From: Ecdyonurus torrentis | Lineage: Eukaryota > Arthropoda > Insecta > Ephemeroptera > Heptageniidae | Length of the DNA: 64,000 nt | Direction of reading: 5' to 3' | Assembly: GCA_949318235.1 (NCBI GenBank) | Contig: OX439131.1 | Span: 38,766,557 to 38,830,556, forward strand | Position numbers and translations under genes: made by a program | The notes under the pieces: generated by a model | Seen by the model: the letters and a program-made list of their open reading frames with translations, nothing else | Told to the model about the DNA's origin: nothing | Database searches by the model: none | Shown: in pieces, positions 1 to 14,329 of the stretch | Position numbering within the stretch: position 1 is the first letter of the stretch | Layout: every line of letters starts with the position of its first letter

Positions 1-495
1 TTTTTTTTTTTTTTTTTTGTGTGGAGGTTTTAAAAAACTTTTTTTTATCCTTTGTTCATGTAAAGTATATTTCAAAAAAAAAAAAAAGTATATTACAAAT
101 GTATAAATATGCTATAAAACTTAAAATGCACATAGAGCATTTTCAAAGTTATTTTATATGTACAACGGTATTTTTTTTAGCAATATTTATGCTATATAAA
201 TAACATAATAAAACCTGCCATCAAGTTTTTAGTATTAAAATTATTATTGGTCTATTGTTTTGATTAAATATACGTTTAATGTATGTAAACAAGTAATTAT
301 GCTAGAAAATATGTATTTATTTATAGTTTATTATTCAATTTTACGCTAGGGTTCACTAAAGAGACGTGTATGGTATATATATATTATATACATATACACA
401 TACTGGCTAGCAGGCATTTGCGGTTCATATTATCATGTATTTTGATACTCTTCTGTGTAGGTAATGATGAAAATTTATTACCTGAGGGATAGTAC

Positions 496-498
<3 letters not shown>

Positions 499-557
<59 letters not shown>
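499..557. repeat. (CT)n microsatellite
   Basis: An uninterrupted CT dinucleotide run of about 59 bp. The preceding 480 bp are AT-rich with a poly-T run at 1-18, and I see no gene there. Confidence 0.97.
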
Positions 558-561
<4 letters not shown>

Positions 562-3109
562 ATTTTAATAGAGCGTCGGTACCTCTGTTATGATACATGA
601 AGCGTACAGAATAGCACCAAATATATATTTGATTTTTCACACATGTTTTCGTGTGTTTATTTATTGATAATACTATATTATACAACTTGTCCTTGTATTG
701 TAATTGCTAATTAGTATAAACATGTGCTAATTACACAAATTTGATTTGATTTTTAAGATTGGAAAAATTATGGAAAAAAAACTTATTTGAAACAAAAAAT
801 ATAATTAACACTTACACTATATACTCTTTATAATGTTGTATATAAGAACCGACATAAATACACATTAATTCCGTCAGTTGAATTTTTTTTCTTACTTCAC
901 GATGAAAATATGTTTGGCAAACTTTTCTACAACTGTAGTTCTCACAAATTTTCAAAACAGTATTTTTTTTTTATCTTGACTTTTGTAAAAAGGTGCTTCC
1001 AAGAAAATATTACTTTTTAACCATATTTTTTTATATATATATATTTTTATAATTTATAACGTCTTAATTTAAAATCCTATACCATATTTTATATTTATTT
1101 TTTATATTTATTTTTTTTCCTCGTATAATTTTTAAAAGATAATATACTGTTTCTCTAGTATATTTTATTATGATAGCATTCTTTTAAATTGTAAATTTAC
1201 AGTATATTTCTTGTTCTATATTTTGTTGGTTCAAATATATAATTTTTTTTATTTATGACTATAATCGACAAACGATCTTATTTAATGTTATATAAAATTA
1301 TTGATCTGTAACATATAGATTATTTTCATCTACTTTTTTAATACAAAAACTTGAATCTAATAATACTGACAGTTATTGCAAAGTTATGAAGAGAAAAAGT
1401 TTTTATGAGATTAATAACATGAATGCTAATTAAAAAGTTTTTTTTTATTGTTGCATATTAGTGGTCAAACATTTTGATAACTAAATTTTCAGTAAAAAAC
1501 AATTAAAACAATAAATTTTAAAGCCATGTACTAATTTGAGACATGAATAGACTGTAATTGAGGATCTGATCGCATTAAATAGGTAACGTATGATATAAAA
1601 AATATAGAAATTTTCCATATTAAATAAGCAATATATTTTAAATTTTGCTACTTTATCTTTTAAAAAATCAATGTGTTCATTTAAATAAACAATAATTACT
1701 AAATAATGCCATTCCAAAATACCAACCAAAATAATTTTAATGTAATTTATATTATTATATTCCAAGCATGCCACTTTAAATGTAATATAAATTAAAATGA
1801 AACTCTTTATTACATTCATTATATAACGCTACTTTATTAAGAACCTATTTTTTTTTTAACATGAAAATTTTATTTTCTGTAATAAAGTTAAATAACTGAC
1901 GCCTTGAAGTTTTAATAAAAATGTCACTTTTCTTGTATATGAAATATACTTTTTGCAATTTATAATGCATTTTATTGATTAAAAACGTCGTAGTAGTAAT
2001 ATGAATACTTTATTAAAATGTTATTACATCATTTCATAGTTAAATGGTGCCACATAGTCTATAAAAATTTAGTTTAAATATATAGTATATTATAGATACC
2101 GACCAACGTCTGTATATTATGAAAAGAAAATGGACATTACGTAATCTTATAGTACGTACTTTACGACTCTCAGACACTCGAAGTGGCACAAAATACTAAC
2201 GTAAGTTAGAAAACATCTGCAATATCATCTAACCAAATTTAATTAAAATTTTAAATGAAAGAAAGAAGAGAGAATAAAAATAAAAAATTAAAAGCAATAT
2301 TGTTGACTTTTTGCTATGACTTCATTTTATGATACTTATAAAAATTAAATTTATAAAAAATTCATTTCAATTAAAATATCAAACAATTTATGTAATTAAA
2401 AATGATATAAAGCATTACGTAGATTGATCACGCCTATTAAATGCTACATTTTATTTGTGCACAATTTTTCTAAATACATGTAAAGAAAAAATTGAATAGA
2501 ATTCATGAGAAAACCGTACTTTATTAATTATAATGTATTTTGTGACACTATTTTGTTTTCATTAATTCTGTTATTAATAATTATATTAAAATTTATTTAT
2601 TTAAACTTTGCTTAATCTTTATGATATGTCACGTTCTGTTTTGAAAACCTTCTCAACTTCTTTTTTTTTTAATCTCTTCTTAGATTAATTACTACTTGGA
2701 GCAAGAGGTAAAATTTTGAACAGTTTAAACTTTGCTTCCTGCCTACTCTCTATATGTTTATAAGACAAGATTATCTCCTTGTGAGTGGTTTACCTGTGTG
2801 GTCAAAAATACAAAAAGATTAGCCCTTTGTAGACAGCTTAATACACTATTATAGTTTGTTATACAGTACATCTAGGACAATCATTTGGCAAACTTTTAAA
2901 AAATATGACATTAAAAATTATAACGTTGTTCTCTTGATTTTGAAGTACAAATACGATAAAAAAAAAGTCAAGATGTAATTGAAAGTCTATATTTAATTCT
3001 AATTATACAGCTCTCAAAATGATTAATTTGCAGATATTTTGCAATTCACGATTTGGTAAATGAGAGGAGTTTCATAGAGGTTTTAACTTTTTAGGATCGT
3101 AGTTATTCA
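558..3109. other. AT-rich stretch, no gene seen
   Basis: Very AT-rich unique sequence with frequent stops in all frames. The only longer open frame, on the minus strand at 1481-1819, is dominated by I, Y, F, L, N and K as expected from AT-rich noise, and has no motif I recognise. Confidence 0.7.
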
Positions 3110-3113
3110 TTAA

Positions 3114-3449
3114 AGGAATAGACCAGAGAAAAACATAAGCATTTATAAAACAAAACACTTGATGGGATTTACGCAAATAACATTAGTTTGTCTCAAAACC
3201 CAACAGTAGCCCCGTAGCAGTGATCAGAAACTTCAATTTATGCAACCCGCACAATATTTTTCAAACTAATTTTTGCATGTTTCTGACGTCATAAACATGA
3301 ATTTTCAAGCCAATTGCATACTTTACAGTTTTTTCACGCTCTCTCGTGGGGCTACATTAACATTCTGGTAAAAATTGTCATCAGTTTTGAAGATCCCATT
3401 TCGTGGTTTTTCATTTAAAAGCACATGTTGTTTTATGTGGTCCATGGCT
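3114..3449 (+). mobile_element. Family C MITE, copy 1 (TTAA target)
   Basis: A 336-bp non-autonomous inverted-repeat element flanked by TTAA on both sides (3110-3113 and 3450-3453). It begins AGGAATAGACCAGAG and ends with the near-complement GTCCATGGCT. Four other copies occur at 29844, 35816, 39096 (reversed) and 55097, which fixes the boundaries. The centre has TGACGTCA at 3284-3291 and the block CGTGGGGCTACATT. It has no coding capacity. TTAA target duplication is typical of piggyBac-type transposases, but the termini are not diagnostic. Confidence 0.85.
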
Positions 3450-3453
3450 TTAA

Positions 3454-4902
<1,449 letters not shown>

Positions 4903-5145
4903 TTTTATTGAGGCCACAAAAGGTACAAAACCCACTGGAGTGGTCCTCTGATATTCTTGCTGTCAGAGGTTTATAGTTTGACAATTTTTATTACATAGTT
5001 TTCAAAAACGATAGCTAAGGAGAGTACATATAAACAAAATATTAATTTTCAACTCATAACAGCAATTGTTTTCTGATATTATATAGAATTCAAGATAACA
5101 CAATTAATTATTATAATGATAAGGTGATATACTTAGATCAGACAA

Positions 5146-5147
<2 letters not shown>

Positions 5148-5236
<89 letters not shown>
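5148..5236. repeat. (TA)n microsatellite at the left edge of a transposon
   Basis: About 89 bp of TA repeats that end exactly where the 1.35-kb inverted-repeat element begins. A shorter TA tract resumes at its right edge, as expected if the element inserted into a TA array. Confidence 0.95.
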
Positions 5237-5240
<4 letters not shown>

Positions 5241-5522
5241 AGCATCAAAACCCGAAATTGACCCAAACTAGGTATTTTTGCTCATTTCGGCTTTTGGTTC
5301 GTCGCTTTTTGCCAAAACCCGGAATGCCAGTTTATTTCGGCTTTTGGTCACGAAATTTTGATCCATACTAGTTTTGAGCATTTCACAAAAAGCAAAACCC
5401 GGTGTAAACATTTATATCTAGTTTTGGTCTTTGAATTTTAACCAGAACTAGTTGTGGTCAAAATAGAAAAATCAAAACCCGAAAAATGAACATTTCTCAA
5501 CTCAATTATTTGATATAAGAAT

Positions 5523-5548
5523 GAGAGAGAGAGAGAGAGAGAGAGAGA
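5523..5548. repeat. (GA)n microsatellite inside the foldback element
   Basis: A short GA run just inside the left arm of the 1.35-kb element. Confidence 0.95.
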
Positions 5549-5954
5549 TATCACGACCCGTTAAATATAAAAAGTAAAAATATTTATTTTAATTTACAAT
5601 AATAAGAGTGATATTATTATGACTTATGACTAATTTCCCTCATATTGGTTCAAAGTTCAAGTCCACCTTACTTTATCCAGTGATAACGATTTATTTTAAA
5701 ATATTTCTTGTGCGTATATTCAGTTGACTGTTTGTCTCTGTGCTGAAAACATGATTTATAACTGCATAATATTCGTTAGAAAGAGGATAAGAAAGTGTTT
5801 GAATTTAAAAAGTTCACAACACACGTATACTGTTGGTGCGCAAATTATAAGTGAACATTTGGTTAGTGGTTTAATGGATTAGCTCTTAATTTACATTTAA
5901 TCGTAAGTAGCCCCTTAAAATAATAATAATATACTCTATTACTACCATTACTGA

Positions 5955-6086
5955 ATGGACCACTTGCAATAAAATGTTTGTAATTGTTGCAAAAAGGGAA
6001 AATGATTTTTAATTTTTTTTTTGTAAGAAATGCATTAAGAAAATTTCAAAATAATTTAAAAAGTACGCTCATTGCAAGTGGTCCAT
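5955..6086 (+). mobile_element. Family A MITE, copy 1, nested in the foldback element
   Basis: A 132-bp element with inverted ends: ATGGACCACTTGCAAT at the left and the complementary ATTGCAAGTGGTCCAT at the right. A second copy at 17788-17913 aligns along its length. It lies in the non-arm centre of the 1.35-kb element, so it either inserted there or was carried as internal sequence. No coding capacity. Confidence 0.85.
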
Positions 6087-6717
6087 TGCTAGGTCAAACA
6101 GTAAGTTTATTTTTCGTATTGTCTCAATTTATATTCCGTATCTATAGCCATAAGATTTAGAGATTATGGTCAGCGCATTCTAATCAAATTAATCTTTCAG
6201 GCCATATATTTTGCATTTCAAGTAAAATAATAAAATATATTGTTTTAACACCTCAATTATAATACCAAAACATCGTGCATTTATAATATAATCATAGTCT
6301 TTTATCATTGCATAAAATTCTGAGTTGAGAAATGTTCATTTTTCGGGTTTTGATTTTTCTATTTTGACCACAACTAGTTCTGGTCAAAATTCAAAGACCA
6401 AAACTAGATATAAATGTTTACACTGGGTTTTGCTTTTTGCGAAATGCTCAAAACTAGTATGGATCAAAATTTCGTGACCAAAAGCCGAAATAAACTGGCA
6501 TTCCGGGTTTTGGCAAAAAGTGACGAACCAAAAGCCGAAATGAGCAAAAATACCTAGTTTGGGTCAATTTCGGGTTTTGATGCTAACATATATATATATA
6601 TATAATATATATAATTAGCATACAATACAACATGTAAAAGTGTAAATACGTTTCATTTAAATTCTACATTTTAGCTTCAGTGCTTTTCTCACCGTGTCAC
6701 TTGAAGAATGGTCATGC

Positions 6718-6718
<1 letters not shown>

Positions 6719-6746
<28 letters not shown>
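6719..6746. repeat. Poly-T run
   Basis: A T homopolymer of about 28 bp. Its length may be unreliable in an assembly. Confidence 0.9.
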
Positions 6747-6748
<2 letters not shown>

Positions 6749-6862
6749 ACGCATTTGATTGTTAATATAGTAATATATCACCACTTGTGCCACTGATAGC
6801 AAATATTAAAATCGCAAGCGTGGTATAAAAATAACTATTATTTGCGGAAAAAAAAGTAAATA

Positions 6863-6970
6863 ATGATGTTCGTAAACCCTGTTCTCTTGCACCAAAAAAT
6901 GCGCAATCCATTTGAATAACCATAGGCGATCGTCACTTTTAGTGCAGAGAACAGGGTTTACAAGCAGCAT
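6863..6970. mobile_element. Family F MITE, copy 1
   Basis: A 108-bp element with inverted termini around GTAAACCCTGTTCTC at the left and GAGAACAGGGTTTAC at the right, flanked by TA (6861-6862 and 6971-6972). The copy at 13987 matches through the loop, including CTTGCACCAAAAAATGCGC. No coding capacity; superfamily not determined. Confidence 0.85.
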
Positions 6971-6972
6971 TA

Positions 6973-7856
6973 ATATTATATTATTTCTATAAAAAAATTA
7001 ATCACAATGCTTTAAGTGCAATCAAATTTAAATTTGATGCAGAAATAGTAAGCATTTAAAAGATTTAAAATGTTTTGTATATTTCATATTTGTTATGTAT
7101 TTGTGCTGTTATTAGAGTATGGCTATAATAACCTTATTGATGGTAGTAAATATTGATAATATAACATTGACATGAAATTTGATATAAATTTATACTATAT
7201 TCACAAAACCTCCATATTTTAATAATAATTACTAGACTGTGATTCAACAGATGCTTCAAACATATTGATTTTTGTATCAAATTACATGGTTCAGTTACAC
7301 ATGACGAGGAAAAAGAGCCCTTCAAATATTGTGTTTTATACTTCATATCTACGTATATTTTCACTTCACATATATAATATAAACTACTTCAAACTGTAGG
7401 TTCGTTATTTATGATGAAAAATAAACAAGGTAAAAAATAATACTTCAATTGTTTTTGTAATAAAAACCATTATACATCATGTGATATTACATTTTATAAA
7501 ACATAAAAGCACGTTTAAAGAAAATCGTAAATATCGTAATGTAAAATACTTTGCATAATATTTACAATATAATATTTCTATTTATTTTGCAATATAACGC
7601 AAGAGAATGTGATTTATGTTGTTTTTGCATTGCAAGGTTTGAAATATTTATTATAAAAGACATTTTAATATAAATCCATTGAATTTTAAAGTTGATAAAA
7701 CTTGCAATGCAAAATATTTATGAAAATCATTAATTTGAGATAAGTACTTTTTTTTCATCTTATATGTTTTTTAATTATAATTACTCACAAGTTACAAATA
7801 ATATAAAACAATACAATAAAACAATATAGGCAAGATAAAAAAAAAAAAAAAAAATC
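6973..7856. other. AT-rich stretch, no gene seen
   Basis: AT-rich sequence with a poly-A run near 7837-7854. The minus-strand open frame at 7134-7364 has no recognisable motif. Confidence 0.6.
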
Positions 7857-7860
7857 TTAA

Positions 7861-8195
7861 AGCCCTGGTTAAAAAAAATTTTCATTTAGAATACTAGGTT
7901 GATAACTACCATACCTTATATTATCCATAAATTAGACACCAACACGTTGATTTTGTATTTATTTTCCTTTTGACGGCTATTTCACGCATCTGACGTCACA
8001 ATGTACCGCCGCCAATCACAGTCACCGCTCTGGTGATAAATTAAAACCCTCCCCCAAGTTCTTTGCACGCCATCACGACCACATCGGTACATTGTGACGT
8101 CAGATGCGTGAAATAACCGTCAAAATGAAAATAAATCCAAAATCAACGTGGTGGTGTCTAATTCCTGGATAATAAAGTATGGTAATTATCAATAT
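7861..8195. mobile_element. Family E foldback MITE, copy 1 (right end eroded)
   Basis: Preceded by TTAA at 7857-7860 and begins AGCCCTGG. Long inverted arms each contain TGACGTCA (7991-7998 and 8095-8102), with a loop holding GCCAATCACAG and CCCTCCCCCAAGTTC. The outermost part of the right arm no longer matches past about 8193, so that end is approximate. The well-preserved copy at 63191-63569 defines the family. Noncoding. Confidence 0.82.
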
Positions 8196-8199
8196 AAAT

Positions 8200-9552
8200 T
8201 TAATTATTTATTTATTTATGGATTTTGTATTGCTTTATTTTTTTAAATGCTTTTAGTTCGATAACAAGTTGGTACGGCATAAAATTGAATGTATAAAAAA
8301 ACTGTATAAATAAATGAATTGAGTAAAAATATAAAAATATTATATTACAATAGCAAAACAAAAAATCCAGGAATAACTTGGCAATTTATTTTTTATTATC
8401 ATTATTTTTTTTTAAATAAAACTTAAAGGTAGAATTTCTATCAATTCGTTGCTATAAGACGCTTTTTTCCGTCATCAAGTATCTGGTTTCTATATTAATG
8501 ATGGCGGTTTTGAGTTTCATTGCCCCTTAGGAATTACACTCTTACAAAAAAAAAACTCTTGTTAAAGAAAAGGTTACAAGAAAATTACCTAAGACCATTA
8601 GACTGAATAGTAAACCACTAATGACCTCATTCAGACCAAATAAAGTCACACTAAATAAAAACCAATGTGGAAGTAAAATTTATGTATTAATTATTGACAT
8701 TTGGATGTAAGAGCTAACCATGTCATTTACTTTTTATGCTAAAATATTTTATTAAGTACCTTAAATCTGAAGTAAAATTTTCATTGGAATGAAGAATTAA
8801 TTTTGAAAGCCCCTTTTCCCCTGTCCTTACAAAAACATTTCATTTATATTGTTGTTGTTTTCCTAGCAATAAAAGTAATTCCCTAAAGATATAACAAAAA
8901 AGCTTGGTTTTAGGTTTTTATCCTAATTTAATCCTTTTGAAAAAGAGAGAGTGAGATAGAGAGTGAGTAGCAGAGGTGTGAATCCCAAGAGACTGAGGGG
9001 TAACAACGCATCACAAACTGAAAGTGGTACAACACACTACCTAAAACTATAATAATATACTAACCTAGTATGCGTGACCATATCTTTCAAATTTTATAAG
9101 GATATATTTTGATAATCATAGAATTGTGCCTCCTACGCATAGTAATCAAATATTTAAAGAAGTTTGATTATAAAATCATTATTATTTCTCATACTCTAAC
9201 CTTTACCATTTGGTTCTTGCTTATATTTTGATATTTTGTTTCCAAAATTTTCTGCTTTTATTATGAAAGTAGCATGTGTGTATAGTATAATTTGTAATTG
9301 AATTTTATACTTCACAATATTATATAGCTCAAAGCTTTAAGCATTTTAATGGATTTACATTATGGTAATGCCACCTTGTCAAAAAAAGAACACTAAAAAA
9401 ATATTTTATTTTTTATTATTGAATTTTACTCAATTACGAAAAAAAAAATTTCGATGCAATGAAATAGAAAAGAACTATATAAACTCCCAACCCATGTTTA
9501 TTACTTTGAAACTTGTAGTTTATGAACATTCGATTACTTTTTCGTGTTTTTC

Positions 9553-9588
<36 letters not shown>

Positions 9589-9959
9589 TGCTGCTTCAAT
9601 TTACAAGCTGTTGATCATTAAGCTTTATTTTCACATTGAGGTAATTGAAAGAGCGTTAATACGTATATATTTTTTAAAAATGTTAAACTATAACTTATAA
9701 TTTTGAGAACGAAAATAAGTTAAAAATAGAATTAAAAAAAAAAATATTTCTTTGTTGTACAGGCAATTAAATTAAGGCTCACATCTGTTTTTAAGTTTTA
9801 TAGCAAAACCCTAGTTTGTAGAGATCTTTCTTAAGCTTATAAAAGATCAAACGGTCTAAAAACAATGCTTTGTTTTTCACACTTTAGAGTCGTAGTTAAA
9901 TTTACATCATCATGTAAATGTAGCTATGTAATTGTGTAATGAGACTAACTCATATTGTG
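8200..9959. other. Mostly AT-rich, no gene seen
   Basis: AT-rich unique sequence. It contains a purine-rich GA patch at about 8940-8970 and a poly-T run at 9554-9587. The plus-strand open frame at 9362-9700 is translated through that poly-T run (a run of F) and is not a credible gene. Confidence 0.6.
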
Positions 9960-10115
9960 ATCTGTTTACTTTGCCTACTTAGCATGCATCTCGGTACTCA
10001 CATCGCGTCACGAATGAGTTTGCTTGTGCTCTAACACGTGGTATCACAACTTAACTACAATTATATCGCGAGCTTGCTCGCGTGGAGCAGTGGTGAAACA
10101 ATAAATAAATAAAAT
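9960..10115 (+). other. Possible retroposon 3' end (low confidence)
   Basis: A GC-richer segment that includes the hairpin CGCGAGCTTGCTCGCG (about 10067-10082) and runs into AAT-rich repeats ending in AATAAATAAATAAA. That layout resembles a SINE or LINE 3' tail, but I have no second copy in the window and no promoter-box match. Confidence 0.25.
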
Positions 10116-10439
10116 ATCGATTTTACTAAAGCCAAGGTCATAAAATGTTACTACCTAAGATTTATAGCAAATAATATTTCATGTTCAAATGCCAGAAAAG
10201 AAAAAAATATACTATATCGACTTTTAAATCTTTTTGTAATCAGATTTACTATGTAAAAAACACTGTACATTTTTTACAAGCTGTTACCAAAATACAATAT
10301 ATTATAAAGTAACCCTCTTTAGCGTATCATTTATTTTTTTACAAAATATATAATTCGTAATCAATTTCATATTTTATAATGATGTACACAAGATAATGAT
10401 AATATATTTTACCATTTAAATCCAGTGCATGTTTTTCTC

Positions 10440-10960
10440 ATAAGAATAACATTACAAATTTAGCGCGAGTTTTTGAATGGTGTTGCTATTGGTCTGTTGG
10501 GCGTATACTGCTTTACTCTCTATAAACTACTGTCTTGCAACTCTCTATGCTAGCGCGTAGTCCAATAGAAACGATGATGCGCCAATAGTAGTGACATCTG
10601 GAACTACAAAGCTTCGTAAGCGTAACATTGTAGTTCAGGAGTCGCGTGCGATGTCGCTAGTGTTGCGTGGACTACAAAAAGTGCCCAGAGTTGGAAGATA
10701 TGTGAGAGACATTGCTATACAATATCATGACGCCCCTTTCGGGGTAGGCCAGGACGAATTCTTTCTAGTTAGAAGGGTTACAATTATCTGTGGCTTACCA
10801 AACCATATAGGCTCTAACAATTAACACCACACTCCTCTGGGCTCTTAATACCAGACCTGCGCAGCTCGGAACTTATTATGACGGCAGCTTTACTAGTATG
10901 TTATAATAGAGTGACCTTGCAGTGACCTTTCGTGGTGAAAAAGAACTTTGCTGTACAGCA
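10440..10960. other. GC-richer island with CCAAT boxes
   Basis: About 500 bp clearly richer in G+C and CpG than its surroundings. It contains CCAAT at 10562-10566 and 10582-10586, the inverted form ATTGG at 10488-10492, and two near-identical TAGCGCG motifs. A 77-codon plus-strand open frame at 10591-10824 covers part of it and matches no family I know. It could be a promoter, a divergent transposon or an exon; the sequence does not decide. Confidence 0.4.
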
Positions 10961-12758
10961 TAGTCAAGTCAACATAATTAACAATCGAACTCGTAATAAT
11001 TCTTCTCGTGTACAAACTGTCATATTCATTGATATTTTTATTTCAAGTATTTAATATACGATACTTTGGATTTACAGCTCAAAGTAATTAAAAAAAAAGT
11101 CAACCATACAAGAAAGCTACTCCATTATTTTCCATTACTTTTATGTTGTTTTTTATTATTTTGTTGTGACAAAAGCATCTCTACATAACAATATAGTTGA
11201 AGTTTTGTGTAAACTCTCAGCATGAAGTCTTGTTCATAAATTTAACCATCTAACTCGGCCTTGACAAAAAAAAACTTACGTCTCGTTGGTTCCTTAACAC
11301 TTTCATTTATAAGAAGAAAAACAAAAGAAAACACACTAATTTTAAAACACATAACTAAACTGCAAGATTTGAAATTAAGATTAAAGTAATGTTTCTTTCT
11401 CAAGAATAAGTAACAAAATATCCATTTTTATTAATTCAAAAGTTAGAAAAAACTTTAAGGAAAAAGTACAAGAAGTTTATTTTTTTATTATTGCTTATCA
11501 CGCGTAGTGTATATATATTATAATTACTGAATTCTTTTATCAAAGATTTTATCGTTGCAAAATGTCAGCTTTATAACTTAAGTTAACTTTCTAAAATACT
11601 GTAAGCATAAATTATATGTTATTTTAATGTTTTTATGATCTTAAAATACACTATGTTTTTCACCTTCTTAATAATTTTCAATGTAATTATTGTATAGATT
11701 AAAGTTGACATTTAAAAATACTATTATACATTGCTTAAAAAAATAAGTGCCAGTTGGGTGAATATATTATTATATTACACAGACTGAATAATATTTGTAC
11801 CTTGAACTAGTAAAGGTCAAAGCTCAATGAAATGTGTGAGCAAAAGAACTTACAGCATAATATAAGAACTTATTGATTTTTTTAATTTATTTTTTTATAT
11901 ACATAACTTGTAAATTGAATTAAAAATAGTTATAATATACGTAAGGTAATTGACACTAAAACCAAGAATGTATGAAAGTGTTTTAAATGGTGTTTTTAAC
12001 ATATCTATTTTTCAACAGTGAATCGATTATATTATTGGTGTTATTCAAATGTATCAATAAAATTAAGTTAACCAAATACTTTAAAAAGGTACTACTTTAA
12101 AAAAAAAAATCATGCAATTCTTTTCACGTACTTGTTAAAGTGTACACGTGCACATCTACAAGCTGCGGATAATTTCTGTCTTACGTGATTTAAGTTTTGT
12201 TTTTATTACTTTTTTTTGTGGCCTTATGTTTAAACTTGTTTGCAAATATTGTAAATATAACCATTACATAAGTTGATCACTTCACTTATTTGCTTTTTTT
12301 TTTAAAGTACTTACGGTTAGGTAATGGTAAACCGTTTGGATTTTGTAGTACTAAACACTTAAGCTATGGCTGCTCAACGTTGAACTTGAAAACCTCGAGT
12401 TCTGTAAACAAACAGTAACCACAAGTAAGTTTCGTTTTTTTTTTTAATTTTTTTATTGTGTTGTAAAGTGTACTAAAAGAATGATATTGTGCATGTATAT
12501 TTTCAAACAACTTTTTCTCACATGTTAGAGCATTATAGAAAAATATCATACATGATAACAATACTGTGTAAAAAGGTTTCAAGATTTTAAGCTATAAAAA
12601 AGTGCATGGTAAGCTTCAAGTTTTTTTTTTTTTTTTATTTGAAGAGAAAAATATAAAATTACTTTTTTTACCTTTAAAATGAATGCATTTAAACTCATAC
12701 TCGTGAGGCAAAAAAATAAAATAATGATAATAATAATAAAAAGCAATGGATAAAAAAA

Positions 12759-12805
<47 letters not shown>

Positions 12806-13980
12806 CAAGCAAACCAAAACCAACAACCTATTCATTAATGAAAAGTAATATAATAATAAAAACATGATAACAAATGCAAATAACCTCAATACCTGTAATA
12901 ATATAGAAAATAATAACAATTCTCTGAGGTATTACTGTACAAGCTGCGCAATATTCCAGTAAAAAAACAAACAAAAATCTAATAATAAATAATGCTATAA
13001 CATAAAGCATTGCGATACAAATGTCTGGTATATAGTAAAGTATATTCTTAGAACTCAAATGTCATGGTTTGTAATCTATTTTAAGACAGACGTTGTTAAT
13101 ACCAAAACAATAATATTTTATTAAAATTATCTATGTAACGTAAAAAAAAAATAAAAATAAAGCCAAGGATGGGAAATTCTGTAACCCAGATATATTTCAA
13201 TAAATTATAAAACTATATTCTTGTGAACGATATATTGACTACACGTCAAAATAGAAACCAGCAAGACTTGTATTATTTATAAATAATTTTTATTGTGTCG
13301 AACAAAAATACTTTTCTTTTGATGGAAAAAATATATTTCCATGAATTTACATATAAATGACAGGGTTTCTTTTTTAAATAATATATCAAAATATATTGAT
13401 GTAACACTGACAAAAAAAACAACATACAAAAAACATATATTTATTTAAATTTTGCTTCAAATGGAACGTGTATAACGGGCTTGAAGTTTAGTAAACAGTT
13501 AAAATAATTAGCTACCTTTTTTTTTTTTGGTACGAAATTAATTAGCTAAAAAGCTTCTTTTAAAATTATGCATTATAAGCTTTACCCTTTAAAGCAAAAC
13601 AATTGAGCCACATTTTTAAATTGCTCTAATATGTTGCGTACATACAGCAACATATTCTTATAATTGTATTCTTTACACTTTAATGCTCTAAAGTTAGATC
13701 ATTACTATTCTTTCATTATTACGTACCATACCTTATTTAAACTTACTATATATAGAATAATGTATTATTGTTAAAGATTTTTAAGTGTGCAAACACAAGG
13801 GAAACATATGCAGTAGGAGGAAGTAGTTCATGTAAAGCATAAATATTCACCGTCTCCCATTAGGTATAATATGAGTATAATAATTATTTCAAGAGAAAAT
13901 GTAAAACAGTAATAAAGATAAAATATTTAAAGGTGATGTACATAGAACAAATATCAAAAGTTTTAACTGCAGGGGTTACT
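10961..13980. other. AT-rich stretch, no gene seen
   Basis: AT-rich unique sequence with several small microsatellites. Minus-strand frames between 12364 and 13058 include a run of alternating R and E, which is the translation of the CT array at 12762-12802, so they are not genes. Confidence 0.6.
12762..12802. repeat. (CT)n microsatellite
   Basis: An uninterrupted CT run of about 41 bp. Confidence 0.97.
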
Positions 13981-13986
13981 AACTAT

Positions 13987-14097
13987 AATGCTATTCGTAA
14001 ATCCTGTTCTCTTGCACCAAAAAAATGCGCATTCCATTTGAGTAACCATAGCTGATCGTCATTTTAGGAGTAAAGAACAGGGTTTACGAACAGCATT
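13987..14097. mobile_element. Family F MITE, copy 2
   Basis: A second copy of the element at 6863-6970, in the same orientation. Termini are ATGCTATTCGTAAATCCTG and the complementary CAGGGTTTACGAACAGCAT, preceded by TA. It shares the internal block CTTGCACCAAAAAAATGCGC and differs by scattered substitutions. Confidence 0.85.
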
Positions 14098-14329
14098 TAT
14101 GTCTAACTGTTAGTTAAATATTCTTTATATTTTGAAAATTATTTTTTGTTGTGAATGATAGAATTAATTTTTCAATTTCAAACATATATTTACTACACAA
14201 AATAATTAGAATAATAAACCTTATCTCATCAGTGTTATATAACTTTAACTCGTGAATCAAAGTTATGTATAAATATGAGATATGCGTTGTTGTTGTTTTT
14301 TTCTTTTTAAGCTTAACGTCGGTTCCGGA

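Larger units (their letters stand above)
5237..6588. mobile_element. 1.35-kb foldback DNA transposon with 268-bp arms
   Basis: Left arm 5237-5504 and right arm 6321-6588 are reverse complements with about four visible mismatches. The termini are TGTTAGCATC and GATGCTAACA, flanked by TA repeats, so a TA target is likely. Each arm holds four copies of AAAACCCG (left arm: 5247, 5314, 5394, 5474), spaced 67, 80 and 80 bp, plus repeated AACTAG and TTCGGCTTTTGG motifs. These resemble subterminal transposase-binding repeats. The middle has no transposase frame; it holds a GA microsatellite and a nested family A copy. It is therefore non-autonomous; the superfamily is unknown (a TA target would fit Tc1/mariner-like elements). 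Confidence 0.9.

Noticed and set aside
10591..10824. 77-codon frame in the GC-richer island as a protein gene
   Set aside because: No recognised domain, no homology I can name and no splice or poly-A context; kept only as part of the island.
12579..12919. Minus-strand frames with alternating R and E
   Set aside because: They are translations of the CT microsatellite; the same applies at 60075-60329.
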